Source: JAGLOK01 sp963677605
GTDB taxonomy: Bacteria > Bacillota > Clostridia > Christensenellales > UMGS416
DNA: 64,000 bases
Reading direction: 5' to 3'
NCBI GenBank assembly: GCA_963677605.2
Contig: CAXXDX010000002.1
Location: 124,001 to 188,000 of the forward strand
Part shown: piece by piece, positions 54,880-64,000 of the stretch
Numbering within the stretch: position 1 is the stretch's first letter
Layout: every line of letters begins with the position of its first letter
The notes under the pieces: generated by a model
The model's database searches: none
Seen by the model: the letters and a program-made list of their open reading frames with translations, nothing else
What the model was told of the DNA's origin: nothing
Translations under genes and position numbers: made by a program

Positions 54880-55278
54880 TTACCTAACTGCCTGTCCTGA
54901 ACCCGGCATTAAGTAATTTTGTTCTGATTTTCTCATTGCATTGTCAATTGCTGAGTGCTCATCATGATTTTCACGGTTTTTTGTTCTATTCAAGAACATA
55001 ACTTCCTTTGCAGTGACATTTAAACCGGCTTTTGGTTTTCCTTCATTATCAAGATATGCATTCGCCTTGACATTTCCTTCAACACATACCTGAGATCCTT
55101 TCTTCAAACAATCCCTGCAGTTCTCTGCTTGCTTTCCGAAAACAGAAACATGTGCATATTCTGTTTCCTCATTACCAAACGGGTCGTTGATTGCAATATC
55201 AAAATTACAATATTTTATGTCGTCTTTCTCTCCATACTTTGGATCCGCTGTTAGGTTACCGATTTCCTTTACTTTCAT
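54880..55278 (-). CDS. ssb: Single-stranded DNA-binding protein
   Basis: A 132-residue element-type SSB with an OB fold: IGNLTADPKYGEKDDIKYCNFDIAIND in part as CNFDIAIND, AHVSVFGKQAENC, GSQVCVEGNVKANAYLDNEG, then a short C-terminal tail. The tail lacks the acidic DDDIPF tip of chromosomal SSB, as is common for plasmid and element versions. It protects transferred strands. AAAGGAG precedes the ATG. A strong terminator lies immediately upstream, with no room for a promoter between. Confidence 0.88.
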   Translation of the reverse strand: MKVKEIGNLTADPKYGEKDDIKYCNFDIAINDPFGNEETEYAHVSVFGKQAENCRDCLKKGSQVCVEGNVKANAYLDNEGKPKAGLNVTAKEVMFLNRTKNRENHDEHSAIDNAMRKSEQNYLMPGSGQAVR

Positions 55279-55302
55279 TTGTTTTCTCCTTTTTTATAAT
55301 AC

Positions 55303-55337
55303 AAAAAAGCACTTTGCAATTTTTGCAAAGTGCTTTT
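55303..55337 (-). terminator. Strong terminator upstream of ssb
   Basis: Minus strand AAAAGCACTTTGCAA pairs perfectly with TTGCAAAGTGCTTTT (loop AAA), followed by TTG. It begins 18 bases after the stop of the preceding gene and ends about 15 bases before the ssb ribosome site. Confidence 0.88.
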
Positions 55338-55354
55338 AGTCTCGCTATTTTTTG

Positions 55355-56125
55355 TTACCATTCAATCTTATCAGGATATTCAATGGCATCCAATTTTATA
55401 TCGCTTATTTCGCAGTCATTCTCAATAGCATATTCCATTAGTTCTTCAACCATATCTTTATGTTCATTATTATTGTAATACTCCGTAATACGCCTTGTAT
55501 ATTTCATGAAGTTTTTGATGCGTTTTTCTTTATCAAACTCCAGCCATCTGACATTGATGAGGTCGAGATATTGCGGCAGTACTTCTGTAATAGAGTTATC
55601 TCTGCAGTAAATCTCGTTAGTCCACATCCTGAAACTTCCTTCTTTTAATGTTCTTTTTACACATTCTGAAAATGTGCTTTGGAACAAACGAAGAATGTTT
55701 ATTGTCTTATCACTTAATATTTTCGGGTGCAGCATTTCACTTATCACATAGCCTGCTTTTGTTGTATCTTTCACCCGTATCAGCAAAAGCTCATTTAAAG
55801 CCACCATACAATAGAACATTTCAGGGTACAGATAATTACACGAATATTCTACATTTTTATCCGGCATGATTATGCTTTGATTTGCCATTATCTCCTTGTC
55901 CATGCCATTATATAGTAAGTCAATATCCCTATCGCCTTGGTATGCATGCCTAATCTCATAGCTTAATCCAAGCAGACGATTAGAAGCTTTTGCGTATTCA
56001 CTATGCTTTTCTATAACCTGTTCGCTTGATATGGCATAAATTGCGTTGACAAGTTCATACAGGTCATCAAAACTACCTGAGATTTTTACTCCCGTAAGAT
56101 TTTCTGTGCTTTCTATTTTCAGCAT
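55355..56125 (-). CDS. Conjugative-element protein (DUF6904-like)
   Basis: A 256-residue soluble protein. Its start ESTENLTGVKISGSFDDLYE and the segment YEIRHAYQGDRDIDLLYNGM match my memory of a conserved protein of Tn1549-type elements (DUF6904); the family name needs checking. No catalytic motif, membrane segment or signal is visible. It lies between the methylase-helicase and ssb genes and is followed by a strong terminator. Function unknown. Confidence 0.65.
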   Translation of the reverse strand: MLKIESTENLTGVKISGSFDDLYELVNAIYAISSEQVIEKHSEYAKASNRLLGLSYEIRHAYQGDRDIDLLYNGMDKEIMANQSIIMPDKNVEYSCNYLYPEMFYCMVALNELLLIRVKDTTKAGYVISEMLHPKILSDKTINILRLFQSTFSECVKRTLKEGSFRMWTNEIYCRDNSITEVLPQYLDLINVRWLEFDKEKRIKNFMKYTRRITEYYNNNEHKDMVEELMEYAIENDCEISDIKLDAIEYPDKIEW

Positions 56126-56287
56126 ACTATTACCTTTTCAGTACATATTCTAAAGTTGGTTTTACGTATTTAATAAAATATATAATAATGTATTTATAAT
56201 AAATAGGCAACCAACCATTAATATATTTTCAACTTTTTTCCTGCATTTCGCTTATCACCTCCTTTCTAAAATATTATATTACCGCTG

Positions 56288-57106
56288 CTATCTTTCTATT
56301 CCTGAAACAACCTTTTCATCATCAGGTTCATCCCCGGATATTTCGGTAAATTCATCTTTTTCATCCATAGCAAGCTCATGGTTGAGTTCTGAAAGCCGAA
56401 TGGTTTTCTGCTTCAACTCAAACTCCTGTTGAAATGGTTTCTCCACTTCCTTTATTGCTGATTCCAGCTGTCTTTTTGTGCTATTCAAGCTATCAGTATA
56501 GTGATTTAGCTGTTCTTCAAAGCCCTTTATTTCATTATCCAGCCTAGTTATATTCCCATACACATCATCGCCTAAATATACTTTATGTGTTACAGCTCCC
56601 AATAGTTCAATATACGATTCATCTTTGAAAAGGCTGTCGGCATTAATAGTCATTTTAAAACCTTTATACTCACCAATAGTATTTCCATTTATCTGATGCA
56701 CCTGTTTAGACAAAGCAAGTATCATTTCTCCCGCATCTCGCTTATTATCATAAGAAATACCATTAAGATTCATATTAAAATCAGCATTAAAAAAAGAAGC
56801 GGCTGTTTTAATATCCGCTTCATATCCTTTTATTTTTAATTCGATGGCCTTTATCTTTTCCGGCAGCCGCGTTGATATCTGCTCCTGCAATCGGTAGGTT
56901 CGATTCTTATGCTCAGCCTTCAGCATTTTTAGTTTTCCAACCTCCACATCAAGCTCCATGCGCTCCTTAATTAAAGGGTTGCCTGTTGCGAGCGCCTTAA
57001 CTTCTGCGTATGACAATACAGATTCATCAATATCATCAGCACTCCTAACCGGTGTCTTACTTGTCATAATCTGCGATATAAAGCTCTGTTTCTGCTCAAG
57101 CAACTG
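56288..57106 (-). CDS. Methylase-helicase, second exon (C-terminal part)
   Basis: The last 272 codons of the large methylase-helicase gene, separated from the rest by a group II intron. Directly after the splice point the text QLLEQKQSFISQIMTSKTPV continues the sentence TENTFDSYSY of the first exon without a missing or extra residue, as in uninterrupted homologs. The remainder is a charged coiled coil (ELDVEVGKLKMLKAEH; LNHYTDSLNSTKRQLESAIK) and an acidic end (SGDEPDDEKVV). There is no start codon of its own with a ribosome site, so it depends on splicing. Confidence 0.88.
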   Translation of the reverse strand, partial: QLLEQKQSFISQIMTSKTPVRSADDIDESVLSYAEVKALATGNPLIKERMELDVEVGKLKMLKAEHKNRTYRLQEQISTRLPEKIKAIELKIKGYEADIKTAASFFNADFNMNLNGISYDNKRDAGEMILALSKQVHQINGNTIGEYKGFKMTINADSLFKDESYIELLGAVTHKVYLGDDVYGNITRLDNEIKGFEEQLNHYTDSLNSTKRQLESAIKEVEKPFQQEFELKQKTIRLSELNHELAMDEKDEFTEISGDEPDDEKVVSGIER

Positions 57107-57147
57107 GTCGGGTAAGAGATTAGTATTGCTACCAATCCCTCCCCTAA

Positions 57148-57181
57148 GAACCGTGCATGAGAGTTTCCCCTCACACGGCTC
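57148..57181 (-). ncRNA. Group II intron domain V
   Basis: A 34-nt hairpin starting GAGCCGTGTG and ending ATGCACGGTTC with a GAAA tetraloop (GGGGAAACTCTC). Catalytic core of the ribozyme; all bases appear intact, so splicing is plausible. Confidence 0.9.
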
Positions 57182-57200
57182 AAGCCTTTATAAGCCCTAA

Positions 57201-58859
57201 TTAAAGAGCCGACTCAACAGTTTTAAGGTGTGTTTTCAAAATTCTTCTACAATTTGGGTGCATCATAAGCTTTTGGTTAGGTTTATCAAACAAGACAAAA
57301 TCCGTTTCGACCGTTATTTTCTCTTTGCAGTACGGGCATAAGCCATTTTGTTCCTTATAGAGTTTTTCTAATATACGCCTACCTTTTAGATTATTGCGCA
57401 TTTTATAGTCTTCGCGGTCAATAAAATATTGTTCGTATTCATGTAAGAATGGGTTTGCTTCTGATTTTATTTTCCTAAACCGTTTTATGTCTGTATTAGC
57501 AGCATAAATCAGTCTAATATATACAGGTTCTCCATTCTTAAATTGCTCGTTTGTCTTTACAGAGAAAGTCCATGTCCTATTTCCTATAGTATTAAAATAT
57601 TTTGCCACAATCCACTTTTTACCTTTTCTTTTATGCCGCCTTAAACACCACTTCCATAGACATTTGAATATTTGATAATCCACATATTCAAAAGCCTCAC
57701 TGGATACATTATATTTATGGTAATTTACCCAGCCACGAATAATCGGATTTAAAGCATTTATTAAATATTCCTGCTTTATCGCCTTATTGTCTGCAATTGT
57801 TTTTCTGACTTTATCAAGAAAAGATTTTATATTCTTTTTAGATGGTTTTATTAGTAATTTCCCATTATACTTGCGCACATTACAGCCTAAGAAGTCAAAA
57901 CCATCATCAATATGTGTAATAACCGTTTTTTCTTCTGATAATTCTAAGCCACGTTCGGCTAAAAACCTTTTAATGATTGGCATAACGCCATCCTTTAGTA
58001 ATTCTTTGCTCTCTCCAGTGACGATAAAATCATCTGCAAAACGCACAAAGTTTACTTTCGGGAAATATGCTTTTTTGTTAACGTAAGTTTTATGGTATTT
58101 AGCTAATATTTCTTTTTCCAGTCCATCTAGTACCATATTGCTTATAATTGGCGATATGGGTGAACCTTGGGGCGTTCCTTTTTCTGTTGGAAATAAGTTA
58201 ATAGTTTCAATGTACCCACTTTTCAACCACTTTTTGAGCATTACCTTGTCAATTGGTATATTATTCATAATCCAGTCATGACTGATATTATCAAAGCATC
58301 CTTTTATGTCCCCTTCTAATACCCATTCAGGCGATTTGCCTTTGTTTAGGTTAGTAAAGCATTGTTCTATAGCATCCTGCTGACAGCGTTTAATCCTGAA
58401 TCCATATGAATTCTTATCAGCTGTAGATTCTGCTATTGGCTCTAATGCAAACTTGTACAATGTTTGCATTGCTCTATCATTAATAGTTGGGATTGATAAT
58501 GGTCGCTTTTTACCGTTTTTCTTAGGTATATATACTCTTTTGAGCGGTGTAGGATTATAACCTTTTCGTTTAAGTGTACCTATTGCCTTGAATTTTGATT
58601 GAGGTGTAGACCAAACTTCTCCATCTACCCCTGCTGTTTTACCTCCTTTATTCTCTGTCACTCTTTTAATCGCCAATGCTTTAGCGAAAAATGAAGTAAC
58701 AAGCAGACGTTGCAAGGATTTAACCTTGTTATATCTGCCCTCCTGTTGAGCCTTTGCAATACGCATTTGTAGCTTTTTCACATAGATTTCGGCTGTTTTA
58801 AAATCGATTTCTCCCCAACTTTTTGCTATGTTAGAAGATGCACACATTTTACTGTTCAT
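57201..58859 (-). CDS. ltrA: Group II intron reverse transcriptase/maturase
   Basis: A 552-residue LtrA-like protein. RT domains run from about 50 to 320: GGKTAGVDGEVW, YIPKKNGKKRPLSIPT, the catalytic RFADDFIVTG near 265 (FADD variant of YADD), and GTPQGSPISPIISN near 210. Domain X (maturase) follows (INALNPIIRGWVNYHKYNV near 370; WKWCLRRHKRKGKKW near 400). The C-terminal endonuclease region keeps two cysteine pairs (CPYCKEK and HPNC) but lacks the HH of the HNH motif between them. The ATG at 58859 with AGGAGG upstream is preferred to a longer frame. It helps splice the host intron and copies it to new sites. Confidence 0.94.
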   Translation of the reverse strand: MNSKMCASSNIAKSWGEIDFKTAEIYVKKLQMRIAKAQQEGRYNKVKSLQRLLVTSFFAKALAIKRVTENKGGKTAGVDGEVWSTPQSKFKAIGTLKRKGYNPTPLKRVYIPKKNGKKRPLSIPTINDRAMQTLYKFALEPIAESTADKNSYGFRIKRCQQDAIEQCFTNLNKGKSPEWVLEGDIKGCFDNISHDWIMNNIPIDKVMLKKWLKSGYIETINLFPTEKGTPQGSPISPIISNMVLDGLEKEILAKYHKTYVNKKAYFPKVNFVRFADDFIVTGESKELLKDGVMPIIKRFLAERGLELSEEKTVITHIDDGFDFLGCNVRKYNGKLLIKPSKKNIKSFLDKVRKTIADNKAIKQEYLINALNPIIRGWVNYHKYNVSSEAFEYVDYQIFKCLWKWCLRRHKRKGKKWIVAKYFNTIGNRTWTFSVKTNEQFKNGEPVYIRLIYAANTDIKRFRKIKSEANPFLHEYEQYFIDREDYKMRNNLKGRRILEKLYKEQNGLCPYCKEKITVETDFVLFDKPNQKLMMHPNCRRILKTHLKTVESAL

Positions 58860-59432
58860 TTGCTTTCCTCCTTTCAAAAGTTCTACTAATTCTCTTGCAA
58901 TTAAAGACCATAGTGGAAGTCTGCTCACTTTCGTGCCGAATAATGTTTCAATTCGTATCCACTCTCATTACAAGTGTGGCATTCGCTTTTTCCACTTTTC
59001 CTTTACCTGCATCCCCATCGGTCAATCTTGCGATTGACTTTCCTAAATAATAGGAGAAATACAGGCTTACCACGTTCCTCGTGATTGACAAATTGATAGG
59101 TTAGGTTCTACCTCTCCGCCGGCAGTCGTATTGTCCATGCAACCCATTCCTACACAGAGTTGACCAAACTGCATACCTTTTGGTTCAGGCTTATCAGCAA
59201 CTTTAGCCTGTTCAGCTTAACGACGTTTATCGGTAGTTCACTTTATGTTAACCATACTATCAAGCCTAGCCTTCTTACCGTATTGTTGCTAACAGTAATT
59301 GCGACATTGTCCTATCCGCTTCCTCATAACCTTAGGTTACTTTGGGGATAGTAGGCTCTGCTAATGGAATAGCAGGTTTAGTCATATATCTCTATACGCT
59401 AAACAATCAAATCACGCGACATCGTGTCGCAC

Positions 59433-62400
59433 GTATGAATAACTATCAAATGTGTTTTCAGTTATGTATCTGTATATCTCTACTTCATCATACATATTAC
59501 CCTGGCGGAGTATCCTGCCATTACGCTGTTCCATAGAAGATGGCTTCCAGCCTACATCGGCATGATGCACAGCTTTTAACCTGTCTTGAATATTAACACC
59601 ACTGCCCATCATGAATGTAGAACCAAGTATAATCCTTATATCACCGCTTCTAACCTTTGCAAACATTGCTGCTTTTTGATTTTCATTCTTGGCTTCATGT
59701 ATAAAAGCTATCTGTTCTTCAGGAATACCATTGTCTATCCATTTTCGCTTCAAGTCTTCATATACATTGAACTCACCGTTGAACTTTGGAGTAGATAGAT
59801 CACAAAATACGATTTGAGCCCCTTTATTTTCTGCTTCACGCTCCCAAATATCATAAACATTTCGCATGAGCGTATTTACCTTACTGTTCGGATCATCTGG
59901 CAGACACACATTTGCAAGTCTTTGGTCGAGAGCTATCTTCCTGCCGTCGTTGGTTATCTTCAACATGTTATCCTCAGTCGCTTCCACTTCACCATTTCTT
60001 ACAGCATCCGCACGCTCTCCAAGTTCAGCTATCATGTTCTTCTGGATATCTGTAGCCTTCACTGTAACATTTAGTATTTTACCGCCTTTAAGTTTTGGTA
60101 TCGGAAGGTCAAGCATATCATTGGTTTGGATGTCAGCAATTTCTTTAAACATTGACATAAGCTCGGGCAGATTGTGGAACTTGCTAAATCTGGTTTTTAT
60201 CCTGAACCTGTCACCTTCCGGTGCCAGTTCATATGCGGTTTGCGTCTCCCCGAACACCGATGCCCAGTTATCGAAATGATGCAACTCACGTTTTTCAAGC
60301 TCATGCATCTGCAGATATCTCTGCATTGTAAATAATTCCGTCATGCTATTGCTCACTGGCGTCCCAGTCGCGAATGTAATTCCCTTTCCACCTGTGATTT
60401 CATCAAGGTATTTGCATTTCATATACATGTCCATAGCCTTCTGAGCCTGAGTCTGCTGTACACCTGCAACATTGCGCATTTTTGTGTAAACGAAGAGATT
60501 TTTAAAACCATGTGCCTCGTCCACGAACAATCTGTCTATGCCCAGTTCCTCGAAGGTAACAACATCATCTTTCATAGCCTGGTTATTGAGTTTTTCAAGC
60601 ATTCTTTCCAAGCTTTTCTTAGTGCGTTCCATCTGTTTTACATTAAAAGAAGCCGCTCCGTACCTTCTTTCATTGGATATGGAATATGCAATATCATCAA
60701 TTTCTTTCTCTATTGTCCTGATCTGGCGTTCTGTTGACAGCGGAACTTTTTCAAACTGCGAATGACCTATGATAATTATATCGTAATCACCAGTGGCTAT
60801 CTTTGAGCAAAACCTTTTCCTATTATGTTTCTGGAAATCCTTTTTGGTTGTAACCAATACTTTTGCTGATGGGTAAAGCCTCAATGTTTCGGATGCAAGC
60901 TGTTCAGTTAAGTGATTCGGTACAGCAATCATGTTTTTTGTTGAAAACCCTAAACGCTTACTTTCCATAGCTGCCGCAAGCATAGTAAAACTTTTCCCTG
61001 CGCCTACTACATGGGCTAGCAATGTATTACCACCATAAAGCTGTCTGGCTACTGCATTCCTCTGGTGTGGTCTAAGCTCAATAACCGGATTCATGCCTTC
61101 AAATACTAAATGTTCGCCGTCATACTCTCTCGGACGGATATTGTTGAAGTTTTCATTATAATAATTAACTAAATACTTTCGGCGCTTTTCATCTTTAAAT
61201 ATCCAATCCTTAAAGGCTTCTTTTATAAGGTTCTGTTTTTGGGTAGCAAGAAAGGTCTCTTTCTTATTCAGTACATACTCTTCCCTGCCGTCAGGATGTA
61301 TTACCCTGTCGGATATCCTTACATTCTTCTGGTTAAGTGTTTCCTCTATAATCTTATAGGCGTTTATACGACCTGTTCCATATGTCTCGGTTGCTGATAT
61401 GGTATTTCCTTCAGATGATTTATTGGATACATACCATGAACCACTATGCTTGGAGTATTCAACTTCAATGTTTCTTCTCCCATAATATGAGGTATCCAAT
61501 AACTCATACATGAAATCTTCAATATAATCAGTAGGTATCCATACAGTACCAAGCCTTACTTCTATATCCCCTGCTTCCAAATCTTCAGGCTGCACAGCTT
61601 CAAGTACTGGAATATGATTTTCATACTCCGGATGTGTCTTTGCTGTAAGTTTAGCAGTTTTAAGTTTATCCCTGACATATCCCGAAAGGTACTCATCTGC
61701 TGTAATAAACCCTACGTGTGGTTTACCCAAGTCAGACAGCGGATCTTTAAATATAACACCATTTAAGTCTTCGATTATAGTATCCGGGTCCTTACCCGTT
61801 AGTGCACTCATGTAACCAATATCCACTTTAGCTTTATCGGATATACTTACAGCCAATGCTTCTGATGATGTGTCAACATGAGTTACCTTTATCCGCGGGC
61901 GTATAGTTTGCCTTGTAAAGATATCAGCTTTGCCAATGAAATCGCCGTTCTCGTCCAGATTTTCAAGTGATGTAAGAAGGTAATATGAGCTGTCATCCGA
62001 AAAAGCCAGCCTATTGGCTCTGGCGTTAATCCTGCCGAACTCTTTCTCAAATTCATCATACTGATTATTCAGCCTATACTGCATATTCCTTATATCATGC
62101 TCTGCATATCCGTTAAGCTGGTAATCAATCAGTCTATGCAAGGTTTTTGACAGTATAATCATTGCCTTTACTCTTTTTTCTGCAGTAGCATTGGTATCGT
62201 AAAGATTCATCCGCGAGTTTTCACGGTAGTATAACCTATCATCAATAACTGTAAATGAGTAGTTTTTTACATTAGGGTCGGCCGGTATGGATGTGTCATC
62301 CATATCCGGTTCATCCATCATATAATAATTATCATCAATCTCAGTGTTTATGTGGGTAATAGCCTCATCAAGCTGTTTCCCAATATCTTTATCATCAAAC

Positions 62401-64000
62401 GGTATACATGCAATTTCCTCATTTCCGTACATGCCTACCTGCTTAACTATCTCACCAAGTACCATCTGCGGATTATCGACAAAATATTGATTGATTGGCA
62501 GACCTTCAGAGGTTTTACCCAGCTGCACCCAATCGGGTTCGATATCCTGGAGACTGTCCCGCTTTTTAAGGAATATAATATCACTTGTGACTTCCGTGCC
62601 GGCATTTGCTTTAAATGCACTGTTTGGGAGCCTGACAGCACCGACAAGTTCAGCTCTTTGAGCCAGATATTTTCTGACACTGCTGTTTTTCTTATCAAGA
62701 GTACCTTTTGAAGTAATAAATGCAACAATACCGCCCGGCCGCACTTTATCCAAGGCTTTAGCGAAGAAATAGTCATGTATCATGAAATTATACTTATCAT
62801 ATTTCTTATCCGACACTCCGAATGAGCCGAATGGTACATTGCCGATAGCTACATCAAAGAAATTATCATGGAAAGCAGTATTTTCAAATCCCGTTACCTG
62901 TACATGCTCACGCTGGTAAAGCTGCTTAGCAATCCTTCCTGAAATGCTATCCAGTTCCACACCATACACCTTTGAATCGCTGAACGAAGGAGGCATAAGT
63001 CCAATAAAGTTTCCAACACCACATGCAGGCTCAAGTATATTCCCTTTTGAAAATCCCATGTTTTCAAGTGTTTTATATATGGTCTTTACAACTACTGGAG
63101 AAGTGTAATACGCAGTAAGCACACTGCTTAGGGCAGCCCTGTATTCATCATCATCCAGCAATCCCTTAAGCTCTGCAAATTCATTGCTCCATGAACTGTC
63201 TTTTTCATCAAATGCTTTAACCAATCCGCCCCAACCGACATACTGTGCCAGTACTTCCTGTTCATCAGCTGTTGCCAATCTGTCTTCTGCTTCAATGGTC
63301 TTTAATAGTTTAATAGCCTGAATATTTTGGCTGTATTTACTCTTAGCTCCACCTATACCTAGATTATCATCTGTTATGTGATAGTTAATCTTTTTGACAT
63401 CAACATTCTTTTCTAACTGCGGTTCTTCCTTCACATCAAAAAAGCCGTTTTGTTCAAGCTCGGCTTCAAAAACACTCAACTTTTCGATTCTGAATATCGG
63501 AAAACCTGTACCCTGCGCAAAAGTAATATCGCGAAGCTCTATCTTGTTATTTTCTATGTCCAGCTTTTCAACAGAATACTTCCTACCTTCAAATTCAACA
63601 TTCATACCTTCATACAGTTTAGAGTTTTGTACTGCTTCAGGTGTTTCAACAACTCCGTTTTCTATTTCCAGCTGATCCAGATATTCATTGTTCTCGTGAA
63701 GAGCGATAATTTCATTAGTTATCGTATTCCAATCATAATGAAGAACAGGATTGTCCCAGCCGTTAACGAATACCTCCAAGCCTTTATCCGATGCGTGCCA
63801 CCTTATTGTTTTATCCTCATGGGATATTTCACTCCAGAAATCACCGTACTCTTCTTTTATATCGTCAGCTATCTGCGCGGGTGTTTTTACACTTTCAATA
63901 ATGCCGATGATATTCTGCTTGCCGTTAACCGTCACAGTTCCCTGTTTAACAATCGACTGAAACAGCTCATTATACTCACTGTTATCTTCAATAACTTTGT
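59433..64000 (-). CDS. Giant DNA methylase-helicase of the conjugative element, first exon (N-terminus outside window)
   Basis: At least 1,520 codons, open at the right edge. The frame has no stop up to base 64000; a GTG at 63935 lacks a ribosome site, so the true start is outside. In order: a beta-rich N-terminal region; a class I methyltransferase with VYGVELDSISGRIAKQLYQ near 62,930 and the NVPFGSFG catalytic motif near 62,840; then a SNF2-type helicase with Walker A HVVGAGKSFTM near 61,000, DEAH in LFVDEAHGFKN near 60,520, TGTPVSNSMTELF near 60,340 and motif VI RNGRILRQGN near 59,510. Such proteins are hallmarks of large ICEs and protect or remodel transferred DNA. The gene is split at 59433/57106 by an intron. 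Confidence 0.93.

Larger units (their letters stand above)
57107..59432 (-). mobile_element. Group II intron with encoded reverse transcriptase
   Basis: A 2326-bp intron in sense orientation. The 5' end on the minus strand is GTGCGACACGATGTCGCG (from 59432), the expected GUGCG start. Near the 3' end are a 34-nt domain V and a domain VI (TTGGTAGCAATACTAATCTC, with a likely branch A), and the intron ends in CCGAC (57107). Removing it joins TCATAC to CAGTTGCTTGAG and restores one frame. The 5' 570 bases (59432-58860) hold domain I-III RNA and no gene. Confidence 0.92.

Noticed and set aside
59160..59351. Small membrane-like frame on the plus strand within the intron
   Set aside because: It lies in the domain I-III RNA of the group II intron, on the opposite strand, without a ribosome site.
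1..64000. CRISPR arrays, tRNA or rRNA genes
   Set aside because: I saw no regularly spaced repeats and no recognisable tRNA or rRNA sequence in the window.

Overview
The window is AT-rich DNA from a low-GC Firmicute, most likely an anaerobic Clostridia (Lachnospiraceae-type) bacterium. The evidence is strong AGGAGG-type ribosome sites, frequent TTG starts, two CUT1 sugar importers with YesM/YesN-type or membrane AraC regulators, and a conjugation module of the Tn1549/CTn kind. Genus cannot be decided from the sequence. Almost everything is transcribed from the minus strand.

Layout. (1) 1-6.4 kb, mobile-element control end: a large serine recombinase running off the left edge, a small element protein, a DinG-like helicase, a structured RNA candidate, a sigma-like factor behind a leader peptide and an RBS-masking hairpin, an ArpU-like regulator, an ImmR-type repressor, and an ImmA protease gene broken by one in-frame TGA. 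(2) 7.2-23.7 kb, glycan locus 1: lipoprotein, two permeases, YesM/YesN two-component pair, carboxylesterase, GH2, beta-phosphoglucomutase, two GH3 enzymes, HAD hydrolase, then 6-phosphogluconate dehydrogenase. (3) 23.9-26.6 kb, a rearrangement scar: an IS3 remnant, a histidine-kinase fragment, a GH3 fragment, an intact IS3 element and a truncated alcohol dehydrogenase. (4) 26.6-38.5 kb, glycan locus 2: lyxose/mannose isomerase, GH2 beta-mannosidase, GH51, lipoprotein, two permeases and a divergent membrane-bound AraC regulator. (5) 38.7-41.3 kb: an ABC-exporter pseudogene and an IS256-family element with an 8-bp target duplication. (6) 41.4-64 kb, conjugation module: sortase, NlpC/P60 protein, VirB4, PrgI, TrbL-like, a toxin-antitoxin cassette, Maff2, VirD4, accessory proteins, relaxase, MobC, an oriT-like region, SSB, and a very large methylase-helicase split by a group II intron and open at the right edge.

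How it works together (inference). Regions 1 and 6 have complementary halves of one integrative conjugative element (recombinase/control and transfer) in the same orientation. The two sugar loci may therefore be cargo inside one large element, or chromosomal DNA between two elements; the ends lie outside the window. Locus 1 senses an oligosaccharide (YesMN), imports it, then de-esterifies and hydrolyses it with GH2/GH3 enzymes. Locus 2 suits mannose- and arabinose-bearing hemicellulose. Neither importer has its own ATPase in the window.

A recurring feature is a Rho-independent terminator placed a few tens of bases upstream of the next gene's ribosome site (sigma leader, NlpC, TrbL, SSB, one permease, GH51). 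This suggests intercistronic attenuation or antitermination. The strongest leads are the leader-peptide/RBS hairpin before the sigma factor, the 266-nt structured RNA, the terminator pattern, and the intron inside an essential-looking transfer gene.
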